A DNA stretch of 64,000 nt from Lomentospora prolificans (lineage: Eukaryota; Ascomycota; Sordariomycetes; Microascales; Microascaceae). A program made the translations under genes and the position numbers. The stretch covers positions 682,001 to 746,000 of the forward strand of contig JARFXM010000003.1 in the NCBI GenBank assembly GCA_029532625.1, read 5' to 3'. Positions 45,275 to 57,418 of the stretch are shown piece after piece (the first letter of the stretch is position 1; the number at the start of each line of letters is the position of its first letter). The notes below the pieces were generated by a model that saw nothing but the letters and a program-made list of their open reading frames with translations, did not search any database and was not told where the DNA came from.

Positions 45275-47397
45275 GGCTGCGGCTAGGACCGTGGTTTATT
45301 TATAAACGCGTCGGATGGTACTGGGGTAAGAGTTGGCGACGCCAAGAGCTGTGAAGCAGTTCGTGATGTCCGCTTGATGTCTGTCAGAGGCAGAGATTTT
45401 GGGCTTACTGATGGGACTCTGGTCGCTGCAACGCAAGTTGATGGAAAAGTAGCGCCACATAGTGAGGGGCAGCACCAGCCACACCCGACGTCACCGTAAC
45501 CAGGTCACCGTAACCAGCGAGCCATCACCCATGCGCAGAGATAACGAAAAAGAAGTTAATCCACTACAGTGCACAAAGCTATCGTTTTTCTATCCGGCAA
45601 CTGTCTGATAAGACTTGTCTTATGTGATTCCAATTTCCGCCCCTGATCCATCAAACGTGGCCTCCAGTCTTTCCCCCCGTTCTGGACCAACCAAATTGAT
45701 GAATTATGGCATGCGCTGGAATGCATCGGTCCAAAGCAAACCAGACGCACTCCCCGATCTCGTGAGCGAAAGTCGGCTCTTCTCGTTCTCTTCCTATGCT
45801 TATGACCCTTTGCGTTGTACCAGAGCTAGTCCAAAACAGTACATACCTTTGGTGTTGCGGACTCCCCATAACCTAGCCGATAGACCCGGGTCTCGGACTG
45901 GTCCCTCCAAACGTGTCATCTTCTCATCATGGAGGATGCAATGGCGTTTGGGACTTTGCACGCTCTTTGCCTTCCATAAGATTGAGTGCTACAAACCGAT
46001 CCCGTGGGTACCGGTCCCACACGAGTTTGCAGCTTCGGCCGCAGAGTAAGCATTTAAACTCGTGTGTGTGCTGACTCACTCCGAGGCTGAACAATGTGTC
46101 TGCCATGGTGTGACTTTTATCTAAAGATTCTAATTTAATGCATGTGGATGCCGTCCGAATTCGCGGTTCACTCAAGGATTGATCCAGCTGCCTGTGAATT
46201 AATGGTGGGGTTGGTTGGAGGGGTCGACACCTAGGAACCCCGCACTCCGGATTCGGCGTCGAAGATTCTGCCATGGATGGACAAGGGACAAGCGAATAGG
46301 GTAAAAAACGTTGAGGATGCATGTACTGTCCCGGCCTCTCCTATCCTCTGCGGCCCTATCTTTGGGGGAGGAAACGAGGTAATACCCCGACGCTTATTCG
46401 GGACAACCAACAAGAGAACGAGTACAAGAGATGACGACAAGCGCACCAGAAATTGTTCGTTACACGGGGCGTCTCGGTCTCGACATATCTTGCATTGATT
46501 TCGTGTGTATGAACTAGGCGGAAGCGGACGCGGGCTTCAAAATGGAATGTACGCCCTAGGCAATGTCGCCTTTGCAACCGGTGGTTGGGAAAGGTACTCC
46601 CAGTCAAAGTACCGTCCGTCCATCCTCTCTTCAGGCCACCTGTCTGTGCCTGCGTACTCGCGACCCACCTCTGACAATGGCGCAATCGCTTCTTTGATCC
46701 AGGGACGAGCCGGCTGGAACGAGGGAATGGGAAAGAAAATAAAAAGGCTCCGGCAGAGGAAAAACCCCTCCAGAGCGGGAGACTAGTGTTACCTTAGTAC
46801 AGAATGTTTAGTTATCATATGCTGATGGAATGGGTACTAGTATAACGAGTGCTACATTGAAACTCTTTGACGCCTAGTGCTGTGGTTGGTGCCGACCGCC
46901 TTTGCCAGAGCACGAGTCCCACTCTGAGACCGCTTTTCTCACTGCCGTTACTCCCCCTCCTTCCCCCAGCTCACCAAGCTACTTTCGAATTTTATTTTAT
47001 TTTTTTTTTTTGTGAAGAGGGGAGACGTGGGAAAAAAAAAATCTCCCGCACTACATCAATACAACCCAAATCCTCCTTTATTCCCTCAAGGTCTTTCCTC
47101 TCTCTCCGCTTCTCCTTTCTTCCTCGCCCCAATACCAACCTCTTTTCTTTTGGCTTGCCTGTAAGGTAAGGTCCCCCAGACTCAATTGGTTATATACCTG
47201 GCTTCCCAGCTCCTCATCACGCCTCAACCATTTTGCCCCTTGCTGCGCCCACGATTTCTAACTCCGTCTCCCCGATAGACTCTATAGAGATAGCCTCGCC
47301 GCGTGCTCTCTAGAACTTTAATTCTTTTTGGCTTCTGTCCCTTGGACTCGTCCTCCATTTTCTCACACTAAACACCCCCCCAAACACCATAATCACA
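45275..47397. other. Promoter regions of GPN3 and S-adenosylmethionine synthetase
   Basis: No supported gene in 2.1 kb. 46870-47390 is strongly C/T-rich with T runs (46991-47010), typical of the leader of a highly expressed fungal gene, here the synthetase. Confidence 0.5.
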
Positions 47398-48811
47398 ATG
47401 ACCGCTACCAACGGCAACGGTGTCCATGCCGAGCTCAGCTCGTGGCAACACTACAACCAGGGTACTTTCCTTTTCACCGTAAGTTTTACCTCCAGACCCC
47501 TCGAGCAGAAGCGCGAGCGGAAAGGGCGACCCGGTGCGCAGGTCGATAGCTACTTGCGCTGCTCCTGGAGCTCAATCCGCAAAATCCCACTGAAACACAA
47601 AAGGCTGACACAACCTTCTAGTCCGAGTCCGTCGGTGAGGGTCACCCCGATAAGATTGCCGACCAGGTCTCCGATGCCATTCTCGATGCCTGCTTGCGCG
47701 AGGACCCCCTCTCCAAGGTTGCTTGCGAGACCGCCACCAAGACCGGTATGATCATGGTCTTCGGTGAGATCACCACCCAGGCCAAGCTCGACTACCAGAA
47801 GGTCGTCCGCGACGCTGTCAAGGACATCGGCTACGATGACTCCTCCAAGGGTTTCGACTACAAGACCCTCAACCTCCTCGTTGCCATCGAGCAGCAGTCT
47901 CCCGATATCGCCCAGGGTCTACACTACGAGGAGGCTCTCGAGAAGCTAGGTGCCGGTGACCAGGGTATCATGTTCGGCTATGCCACCGACGAGACCCCCG
48001 AGCTCTTCCCCCTTACTCTCCTCTTCGCCCACAAGCTCAACGCCGCCATGTCCGCTGCCCGCCGTGACGGCTCTCTTCCCTGGCTCCGACCTGACACTAA
48101 GACCCAGGTTACCATTGAGTACAAGCACGACAACGGTGCCGTTGTCCCTGTCCGTGTAGACACCGTCGTCGTCTCTGCGCAGCACAGCCCCGATATCACC
48201 ACCGAGAAGCTCCGAGAAGAGATCAAGGAGAAGATCATCAAGACCACCATCCCCGCCAAGTACCTTGATGACAAGACCGTCTACCACGTGAGTTCACTCT
48301 GTCACTAAGGATGAGAACCAAATTGATATAAGGCTAATACGTCTGATAGATCCAACCCTCCGGCTACTTCGTCATTGGTGGTCCCCAGGGTGACGCTGGT
48401 CTCACTGGCCGTAAGATCATCGTCGACACCTACGGTGGTTGGGGTGCCCACGGCGGTGGTGCCTTCTCCGGCAAGGACTTCTCCAAGGTCGACCGCTCTG
48501 CCGCCTACCTCGCCCGATGGATTGCCAAGTCCCTCGTCAATGCCAAGCTCGCCCGCCGTGCGCTTGTCCAGCTCTCGTACGCTATCGGTGTCGCCGAGCC
48601 CCTTTCCATCTACGTCGATACCTACGGCACCTCCGAGAAGACCTCTGAGGAGCTTGTCCAGATCATCCGCAACAACTTCGACATGAGGCCCGGTGTCATC
48701 GTTCGCGAGCTTAACCTCGACCAGCCCATCTACCTCCAGACCGCCAAGAACGGCCACTTCGGTACCAACCAGAGCTTCAGCTGGGAGCAGCCCAAGACTC
48801 TCAAGTTCTAA
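47398..48811 (+). CDS. sam1: S-adenosylmethionine synthetase
   Basis: Three exons (47398-47478, 47622-48287, 48350-48811) give 402 aa, all introns in phase 0. The enzyme makes S-adenosylmethionine from methionine and ATP in the cytosol and supplies methylation, polyamine and secondary-metabolite pathways. Signatures seen are GEGHPDKIADQ at the start of exon 2, GAGDQGIMFGYA (family signature 1) and GGGAFSGKD (signature 2, phosphate-binding loop). The length matches eukaryotic enzymes. Codon use is strongly C-ending (CTC, GCC, AAG), as expected of a highly expressed gene. The first 27 residues come from the short exon 1 and end in FLFTSESVGEG across the junction. Identification is firm. Confidence 0.96.
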
Positions 48812-50963
48812 GCGAACTGAGAATCTTTTCCCTCTCCAATTCACAAAAATACCATCATAAGATTTTAATAAAGTGTCTGCGCCCCGCTTCTTCGTGGACT
48901 CGCTTCAACAGTCTCCGCAGGCGGGCCAGAACTTCCTCCTCACTTTGTACTAGGGGAATCTAGATCATACCCCCTAGATTATACATGAGTTCATGGGACA
49001 GGACGGATTCAAGTGGAATGATTTTTTTTATAAAGGCGTACGGGTCTCTCAACGAAAACCTTGGTTTAGCGCTATCATGTCGGGTCGCATAGTTGGTTTC
49101 TTCTCATTTTCTTTTATGAAACGCTCTGATCATTTATCATTGCAATTACTTTTTCTTTTCCCTCCGTCTCTCTCTACATTGTTCGAAGTTTTCTTTTCTG
49201 AGTCCAAAGTGTCCTTCACGTGCTTCTCTCCTCGGCCGTGTGGCTTTAAGACAGCGTCTTGGGCCTGGCGAGCAGCAGTCTGTCGAGGCGAGTCGCTGCC
49301 CTGGCACTAACTCGGTCCGTATTTCATATTCTTGTCCCTTTCCGTAAGCATCGTACTTCATATATGTCTTTGCTTTCTACCGGGAAGCTCGGGTCGGGAT
49401 CCGGGTGTCGTTTTGGCTTATCAACACTGGAGCGGACTCGGCGGCTTTCAACAAAGACGCTCGACGATTTTTGAGATGATTTTTTTTCAGTATTTCTTTT
49501 CTTTCCTACGCAGTTTACTAGAGTGGCAAGAAAGGACAACAAAACAGGAACGAATATCGGCATTTTCAACAAACTTTACGAGATACCCACGGCTTCGCAA
49601 GCTTCGGAAACTTTACTTTCAGGCGAAGCCAGAAAAGAAGAAGGGGAAAGGGACCTTGCAACCTTTGACCCCTTCTCTCTTTTTTAGAGAAGCAATGACT
49701 GCACTAATGGCAGACACAAATTCGGCGTTTAACGGGGACAATAAATGAAAGGATTTCAACATCTCTTTTCTTTACCCGGCCGAGCCTTGTTGGGTTGCGT
49801 CTGAAGCACTTCACCGACTCTTGGTTCTTTAGTCCCCTCGTGGGCCTGCTGGGCTAGTGTGCCAGGTGGTTGGCTTTTGACAATACTAGTGGAGAAAGGG
49901 GGGTGTACCATGGAAGGATAGAGGAGTAGCTGGGGAAAGGGTTGGCTCTGACGAGTCGGCTTGTTCACCTATCTATTGCGATGGGGATGGACATGGAGAG
50001 AATAACAAGGCTGGCTATTGGGATTGAAGAATACAGATCTTATTCGTTTCGGTACTATTTGCTCCATTCGTTTCTTCCTTGGTGAATGGCGTGCGATATG
50101 TTTGTCTGTTGGAGGCATTCGAGCTGCTAATTTAGATCTGTCTCTGCAACTGGCTGCGTTTGGGCACCTACTTTTGATCAAAGCGGGTGGACGCACACCA
50201 ACGAGGGTGGAAAGATGGAACGAGTCTCTCCTTGGCCTGCCCTGTAGTGGAGTGGCTGCTTCACTGGCAGTGGATAGCAGAGCGTATTCGAAGCGGAGAG
50301 CTAAAGTTGACAACCATCACTACGCGGAGCGGGTCTACGGCCCCCCACCTCCCTCTCCCCCGGCCCCCGGAGAAGACTGCGGGTCTCTTGATTTCGGATG
50401 TACCGGTGCTCCGGGAGCTGTTCTCAACAGCCACTACAATGCCTAGCGGATGAAGGATAACTCATTGATATCAAGGTTGTGCTTCCACAAACATTGCGCA
50501 ATAGGGCTCGAACATTTCTTGGGCGCATAACGACCCTGGGGCGCTGAGATTGCGACTTGAGGTTGAATTCTCCTTTGGCGTCCAGCAAGGCTGTGCCTTC
50601 CCATTTTCATGCTAGAGATTCTCACCACCCATTCCAACCTCCACCTGGTCTCAATCCACGATTCACTCACCTCGCACCTTCCACACTTAAGAGTTTATTT
50701 TTTTTTTATTTAAATCACAGACCTATTGACAAAATACCATCTATAGAAAATAAAATCAGAGGGCAGAATCCATTTATTCAGGGGCGGTGAGCCAGTGATT
50801 AGGAGTGATCGGTGGCCAGCTCCAGTTCACCTATAAATACCCCCGGCCAAAACCTCACGCTGGTGAGCTTTCTATTGAAGACCTTTCCTTAAGCACGACT
50901 TAAGCCCCCATTCTAGTCCATTCCTATTTCCCACTTCATTGACATTTTGTCACCCCCATCAAG
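48812..50963. other. Synthetase 3' region and promoter of next gene
   Basis: No supported gene. 48812-49750 is T-rich. 49970-50450 has open frames on both strands without recognisable products. A canonical TATA box (TATAAATA, 50832-50839) lies 125 bp before the next start codon. Confidence 0.5.
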
Positions 50964-52552
50964 ATGGCTGGTCGTAAGTCAAAGGACAAGAAGGACAAAG
51001 CTACCAAGAATAGTGGCCCATCCAGTGGAAGCCAGAGTACTCCTCTGCCACCCTCTGGCACCGCGGCCCTCTCCCATCCGCCAAGCAATGGTGGTACCCA
51101 GCTAGGCCAGGGCAGTCCTGGAATTGACGAGCCTTTTCTGCCTAGAGACGTAGTCACTCCACTTTCTGCTTTTGCCATTGGCAATGGGGGCAATGTCGAC
51201 TTCTATTCTCCTTCTTACCTCTCTGCCTTGGCCCACGAGGCCAACAACAATAACAGCAACAACAACGCTGTCGACACCACCGCCAACACGCAATCGAACC
51301 AGGCCACCATGCTCCCCAACTTTGGCACGCAGCAGCTGGGGACCAGCAACCATCCCCACCCTGATGGGTTGCCTAGCATTAATGAGACACTGGCCATGGT
51401 TGCCGGTAAGTTGTCTGCCCAGCCAGAATCAGGCGTTGGCACATCTAACACTCCCATAGGCGGACCTACCACCACGCGAAATGTAACCCCAGTTTCCGGC
51501 AATGCTGTTGGCACTCAGGTCGGCACTCAGCCTGCCTACATTGCCAACCCCGGTTATCAGACGAACAACGTGAACATCCCGGCCCAGGGTAGTGGCCAGA
51601 ACAATGGGTCAGCCGCCATCGGTAGCCAGGCTAACGCTGGTGCTCGACAGCCCATCCAGCCAATTTTCCGAGATGGCCTGCACAGCGGTAGCAACCAGAA
51701 TGGAAATCGATTGGCCGGCCCCCAGCCTGCCAGCGGCGTCGGTGGTATTGGTGCCCAGGCCGCACAGGGCAACGGGGGTAGCTGGATTGCGCGAACCTTT
51801 GGTAGCCGATACGCTCCCAACCAGGTCAACGCCGACGTTCAGGGCGTTCAGCAAGCTGCTGTCCATAGAAATGTCCCCTCCGGTAGTACCCAGCCTAGCA
51901 ATGCTCCACAGGCTAATGAAAACGGGTCTGTTCCACAGGCTAACGACAATCGGCCCGCTCCTGGTCCTCAGAGAGTTGAGACAAACAAGCGCCAGGCCGA
52001 AGACGAGCCTCAGGGTCAGCCCCCCGCGAGGCGACACACTGGCAGCCGCGGACCTAGTAAGTCCCCATTTGCCGATAACTTCCTTTTTTTTTTTTCTTTT
52101 CCCTTCCTTTGGTTTGCCCGAAGATTATGGCTAACCCTTCTTTCGTTGTCGCGGCCGGCATCATCAACCTCAGTCCTCGCCCGGCTCCCTTTTACCTAAC
52201 GGTCAGGTCCAACATTATCGTCCGCGGCCATTGTAACGTCATTCAAATGCAAGGACGCCCCGAGAGGGCCGCTGACGTCCTGGTCCCCGGCAACAGCCGT
52301 GCCGCTACCGCTGTTTCCTTGACTAATGCCGACAACCGACACCGTCTCGTACGCGTGGAGTTCGACGGGGCTTCGGTCGTCGAGGGTGACGGGAACTTGG
52401 TTACTCGCATGGAAGGCGAGGATTTCACTTCTCAGGGTTCTGGTGCTGGTGCCCGGGATGCTCTGACTGGCGAGCCGGGGGATGCTTCCGATGCTATCGA
52501 GCATCCTATGGACGTCCAAGCTAGCCGCGACTCCGACAAGGAACAGAACTAA
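50964..52552 (+). CDS. Low-complexity N/Q/G/S-rich protein, second exon out of frame
   Basis: Exon 1 (50964-52056) encodes 364 residues with a Lys-rich start (MAGRKSKDKKDK), an Asn run (about 94-101) and long Gly/Asn/Gln/Ser/Pro-rich stretches without a folded domain. A near-perfect donor (GTAAGT, 52057) and a T-rich intron ending GAAG at 52123 follow. Using them gives a quick stop (Asn-Tyr-Gly-stop at 52132-52134), about 367 aa. Yet 52127-52552 is a clearly coding, different frame (ANPSFVVAAGIINLSP, LTVRSNIIVRGHCNVIQMQ, HRLVRVEFDG) ending at 52552. Either an unusual splice site, a frameshift or a sequence error separates the two. No family is recognised. A good TATA box supports transcription. 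Confidence 0.6.
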
Positions 52553-53781
52553 GGTCCCGGAATGGGAGAGCCGACATCGAGACTTTCCGATGCCCGATTC
52601 GAATGGGACACATTGAAGATGATGAGTTGAAGGAAGATTAATGAGCGAGGAAAGAAAGAGAAGCAAGTATAAAAAAGGGCTTAGCCACATACTACCCTGC
52701 ACACCTTTCCCTATCATGTGTTGTCTTCCCCCTTTGGTCTTGTACTTTCCCTATCATGTGTTGTTTTCCCACTTTGGTCTTGTATGTAACACAGAGATAC
52801 CCCGTCATGTCCCATGGCATCCCCCGTTGGCGTTTGTTCGGCTGGCTTCGCAAAGTTTGTGAGCTATACCTCATTTGGCAGAAGAATTATTCTAGATGAA
52901 GCCACCTCTCCACCCTGATGGTAATCAATCGTTGACGACAAGAAGCAGAATGCAAGAGGCAAGACTTGCCTCATGGTTGGTGGAAGGGTTGATGTAGGAA
53001 TAACCTCTGATTTGATCTCGAGCCAGCCCTGCAGATCGCCAGCAGATTGGAAACGAAACGATTGAGGCGGAGCAATCCAAGCCCGTCTGACACCTGCATA
53101 TTCGCTCCCTCCATCCCATTCAACCCTGGCCCCTACCTCACTCTCAGGTGCCTCGTCTACTCCATGCTGGCTCTGCAGTCACTCGACGGAGTAGCTCCGA
53201 CATGGAATCTCGGCGCTGGAGGGACACTGGTTGCTGGAAACCTACCGCAACTCCTGCTGTTTCCGGCACGGTTCACTTTTTTTTGGCTCCGCCTTACAAC
53301 GTCGACGATCCGGGCAGTGCAATTGGGAGTGTTTTTCTTTTTCTTCTTCTTGCCTTTTTCTTTCTTTTTTTTTTGTCCTTCGTTCTCCCCTCGGCGGAGG
53401 AGAGGGGCGAAGGAACAGGAACAACGCTGGGCAACGTCGTAGCCAGCGGAGCAGAGGAAGGCGGTGCAAAAGGTCCCCTCTTCCCCCTTCTGCACTAGGC
53501 CAGCGGAAAGCAACATTCATTTGCCCGGATTCCAATGTTAATATTAACAGGTCGCTCCGACCGGGCTAATTTTCTTATTTTTATTCCAAGCCGGTCCTTC
53601 GATTGCACCTCGTTTTACACCACCCCCCGATGCCAAGAGGCGGGAATCTTACTTTTATCTCTGACGGCCGTGTGTTATTTTATTATTATTATTTTTTCCT
53701 TGTTATCTTAATCTAGAAAGGGTATAGACTCGGAACGGAAGAGGGGAAAAAAAAGAAAAAGAAAAAGAAAAAGACTAAGCC
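52553..53781. other. Intergenic region before the HET gene
   Basis: No supported gene. A near-perfect short duplication is present (CTTTCCCTATCATGTGTTGT at about 52707 and again at about 52748). T-rich tracts lie at 53330-53375 and 53674-53697, and a G/A-only tract lies just before the HET start. Confidence 0.5.
53736..53774 (+). repeat. Purine (GAAAAA) tract immediately upstream of the HET start codon
   Basis: Nearly all G/A from 53736 to 53774 with GAAAAA units; the ATG follows at 53782. An A-rich leader next to a start codon is typical of efficiently translated fungal mRNAs. Confidence 0.6.
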
Positions 53782-56469
53782 ATGGCGCCACGGCTCGTCA
53801 AGAGCTTCCTTGACAAAGTCAAGGGCAAGGAGAAGAGCGCCAAAGAGCCGCAAGGGAGGCCGGCGTCAGCTTCGCAGGACAACGTGGGGGCTGCAAGCGT
53901 CAGTGCTAGTGCCGGGGGGATGGCGCAAAGCTACGCGCCCGGCACGGTCACGGCGCAGACCAATTATCCGGTGGCGTCGTCGGGCTTTGGTCAGACGGGC
54001 TTCTACGCCCCGGCCACTGTGGGGACGGCGCCGCTGAGTCCCGGAGCGGAGTACGGCCAGCAGGCGATGTACGGTCCGCAGACGGGAGGAAGCTATGATG
54101 GGGGAGGAGGATATGTGCAGCAGGCGAGTGTCGCGCAGGCCTCCGCGGCGTATGCGCAACAGCAGGCAGGCTACGGACAACAACCGCAGGCGGCGTATGG
54201 TCCTCCTCAGAGCCCGGGAGCTCCGGTGCAGATGCAAGCGCAGTATCCTCCCACGGCCGATCGCTTTCCCCAGAGGAAACCGATCCAGAGCCCGACGCAA
54301 CCGGCCTATTACCCTCCCGCGACAGACTATCCTCCTCCTCCCACACCCGCGCAACCAGGGCCGAGCCCTTCCACTCCGCTCCATTCGCAGATGTCTCCCG
54401 CTTCTCCTACTACCGTGTCCCCGCAGACCCCGACTGTCACTGCGCGAGTCACCATCCCCGAGGGCACCTCCAACGACGCCGCAGCCAACATGATCCTAAG
54501 CCAAATCGTGGCGTCGATCGTCACGGCGCAGAACTCCTGTCCGGTCCACGAGCAATGCGATAGCAGCTGTCCCCGGCGCATAGGCGTCAGCCGATACCGC
54601 GTCTTGCCCTCGGGCGAGCGCGCAGACGAGGTAGACATGCGCCTGCAACAGGCAAAGATCCAACCCGTAGCCGGCCCAAACCCCGCCGCAGAGCTCCCCC
54701 AACCCACCACGATCGCGCCGAATACGCCTTTGTTCCAATACACACCATTCGAAAACCCCAAGGCGGAAATCCGCCTCCTAAAAATCAAACCAGCTTACTC
54801 CCGCGCTGACCCTCTCGACCTCGAGCTCGCCATCATCAACATCAACGATGCGCCTGCCTACGGCGCCCTATCCTACTGCTGGGGCAACACGCCCGCGGAC
54901 TGCAAGATGCTTTGCAACGGCTCCGTCTTCCTGGGGCGCAGCAGCCTCGAGGCAGCCCTCAAGCGCCTGAGGGCGGGCTTCACGCCCAGCCAGAGGGAAG
55001 AGTACATCTGGGCGGACGCCATCTGCATCGACCAGGCCAACGAGGTGGAAAAGTCGCACCAGATCATGCTGATGCAGCACATCTACTCGCGTGCCCAGAC
55101 CGTCTACGTCGACCTCGGCGACATCAAGGGCCGGACGCTGACCTTGGGCGGGGTGAGCATGACGTGGGGAGGGGGAGGGGGCATGGGGAGACAGGACCTG
55201 CTTACCGAGTCGGAGTCGGGCGAGCACCCCCTGCACTACAAGACCATATTCTTGGCGCTCACGCAGCCGTGGTTCAGGCGTACGTGGATCATCCAAGAGA
55301 TTACGCTGGCGAAGCGCGCCAAGTTCATGTTCCAGGGTAATGTGTTTGGGCGGGATTATCTGGACGCCACGCTGGACCGACAGGAGCTGATGAGGCGTCC
55401 AGAGAGGATGCAGGAGCTGCTTTCAAACAATGATACCATACAGGGGTTCATGAACTACAACAAGATTAAGGAGATTAAGCAGATGTACCAGCAGCAGCAG
55501 AACGACTCGCTAAAGATGATTCAGCTAACGAGGGACTTTTTGGCCACGGAGCCCAAGGATAAGATTTACGGGTTGATGGCGCTCATGCCGGAGTATGACC
55601 AGGAGGCCCTGGGGCCGTACTCGCAGTCGCTGGCGTCAGTGTTCAGAAGATTTGCGGCACTACATGTTCGCTACGGGAGGGCGATTACGATGCTCGACAG
55701 TGCGGGGATACAAAGACGCAGAATACCGGAATACCTACCCTCGTGGGTCCCAGATTGGACCGCGCAGTCTCCCTCTCCAAAAGTCATCTCCACCCTCCGA
55801 CCGATCCGCTATGCCGCCGGCGGCCCGACGATATCAGAGGTGGCGCTCGCCGGCGACGAAACAGGCGTAGCAGGCCTCTCCGTCCGCGGCTACCTCATCG
55901 ACACCCTCGAATCCGTGCACGAAATGATGGCGCCCGGCCCCAGCACCAGCCGCGCCTTCATAGACGGCCACTCCCGCGCACGCACCGCCTTCGACGCCTG
56001 GCTATCCCGAGGCGGGGCCGCAAACTACGCCAACGCCGAGGAAGCGTTTGTGCGGCTCCTCCTCATGGACGACATGTACACAGGGGCCAACGCCATCCCG
56101 CACAGTAGCCCCATCAACGACCCGATCGCGACGTACAAGGCGGCGCTGGACCGTTGGTCCAAGGGCGTGAAGCCGCCGGTGGGCGGGCGGAGGATGGACG
56201 CCGAGGAGACGTTCCAGATGCAGGCGGAGACGGCGTGTCACGCGCGGAGCTTTGCCATTACGAGGAACGGGTATCTGGCGCTTGTGCCGTTTATCTCGAG
56301 GCCCGGTGACGATATTGTGGTGTTTTGGGGGGCGACGGTGCCATATGTTGTGCGGAGAGCTGGGATGGGCTTCAGGCTTGTTGGGGATGGCTATGTGCAA
56401 GGGATTATGGAAGGGGAGGGGGTGGAAGGATTGGGGCAGGATCGGTTGACGCATGTGTTGCTTGTTTAG
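53782..56469 (+). CDS. HET-domain protein with prion-like N-terminal region
   Basis: A single exon encodes 895 aa. HET proteins mediate heterokaryon incompatibility or other allorecognition and immune-type cell death in filamentous ascomycetes. The HET domain spans about 356-510, with the signature blocks AYGALSYCWG (359-368) and YIWADAICIDQ (408-418), then AQTVYVDLGD. Residues 50-200 are low complexity and rich in Gln, Tyr, Gly, Pro and Ala (GYGQQPQAAYG, AYAQQQAGYGQQ), a composition like yeast and FUS-type prion domains. A Cys/His cluster, CPVHEQCDSSC (253-263), separates the two. The C-terminal part has the usual extended HET-protein region (PDWTAQSP, ITRNGYLALVP). The gene is intact. Function in incompatibility is inference from the domain. 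Confidence 0.88.
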   Translation: MAPRLVKSFLDKVKGKEKSAKEPQGRPASASQDNVGAASVSASAGGMAQSYAPGTVTAQTNYPVASSGFGQTGFYAPATVGTAPLSPGAEYGQQAMYGPQTGGSYDGGGGYVQQASVAQASAAYAQQQAGYGQQPQAAYGPPQSPGAPVQMQAQYPPTADRFPQRKPIQSPTQPAYYPPATDYPPPPTPAQPGPSPSTPLHSQMSPASPTTVSPQTPTVTARVTIPEGTSNDAAANMILSQIVASIVTAQNSCPVHEQCDSSCPRRIGVSRYRVLPSGERADEVDMRLQQAKIQPVAGPNPAAELPQPTTIAPNTPLFQYTPFENPKAEIRLLKIKPAYSRADPLDLELAIININDAPAYGALSYCWGNTPADCKMLCNGSVFLGRSSLEAALKRLRAGFTPSQREEYIWADAICIDQANEVEKSHQIMLMQHIYSRAQTVYVDLGDIKGRTLTLGGVSMTWGGGGGMGRQDLLTESESGEHPLHYKTIFLALTQPWFRRTWIIQEITLAKRAKFMFQGNVFGRDYLDATLDRQELMRRPERMQELLSNNDTIQGFMNYNKIKEIKQMYQQQQNDSLKMIQLTRDFLATEPKDKIYGLMALMPEYDQEALGPYSQSLASVFRRFAALHVRYGRAITMLDSAGIQRRRIPEYLPSWVPDWTAQSPSPKVISTLRPIRYAAGGPTISEVALAGDETGVAGLSVRGYLIDTLESVHEMMAPGPSTSRAFIDGHSRARTAFDAWLSRGGAANYANAEEAFVRLLLMDDMYTGANAIPHSSPINDPIATYKAALDRWSKGVKPPVGGRRMDAEETFQMQAETACHARSFAITRNGYLALVPFISRPGDDIVVFWGATVPYVVRRAGMGFRLVGDGYVQGIMEGEGVEGLGQDRLTHVLLV

Positions 56470-57418
56470 CATGGATGGTACGGCTCTGGGTTGGTTGTAT
56501 TGGAATTGGACTGGATCTGGATGGCATGTTGTTATGATAACGGATAATGTGAAAACCTTTGATGTCCTCTATTAATTGTGATTCCCTTCCCACTGAGTTT
56601 TCGAGTCTTGGCGGTATCAGGCTAGTCTGGCCAATACAAGGAGTGAGAGGTAAGTTAGTTATCGATTAACTCGTCTAATGATGAGATCGGATGAGATGGA
56701 ATCGTCGTCTAGAGCTCAAGCCGCATCTAGCAGACATCTTGATCGATGGGAAGGCTATAGTCGCAGTCTCCGTCTCTCCCAGAGCTGCAGGGTTCCTGTT
56801 CAAGAATGGATGATGACGAGTACTGCCCCGCACCTGCATTTCAGGTACCTTTGGATCTTCGAGCTTGGGCGACAATACCAAAGCCAAGCCTTTGAAGAAA
56901 CGCCGCTCTTTCCGTAGCTCAATCAAGTTCGGCAATCCTACGATTTCGCGTCCTGGGAGGAGGCTGCAGTTGGTCTGGCCAATTGAAGAGCCACGGGTTC
57001 TGTAGTAGAAGTGTCGTGGAGACAAACCATCAGACAGGTGCAGGGGGTGCTTTTTTGGTGGAAGATCCCCCCACGCTACGTATACTTGGCGGGATGTACA
57101 TACACATTAACTTGGACGGTGCCAGCTGAACCGGGACGGAGCTTCAGCAATGGCAAGCTAGCTCACTTGCAGCAGCTCCACCATCAACTTGGATTCCCTT
57201 CCACACCCGATCTTCACTTAATAGACCCTCCCCCGCCGCATCACGCCCTTCAACCCTTTTTAGCATGTTTTTTTTTTTTTTTTTGCTAGTCTTGTTTCTA
57301 TTTTTCTCTTCCTTTACGCATTTCTTGGATAGCCCAGAGCATTGATCGGTTTAGAGCTGTAGATTCCCCATCCCCATTCTAATCTCTCCACCAACAGTTC
57401 CTCCACTCACACCTCGCC
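56470..57418. other. Intergenic region between HET and PLC-like genes
   Basis: No gene. A poly-T tract at 57267-57284 lies within a C/T-rich leader that precedes the PLC-like start. Confidence 0.5.

Noticed and set aside
50964..52199. 411-codon unspliced reading of the low-complexity gene
   Set aside because: The extra tail is translation of a T-rich intron with a near-perfect donor.
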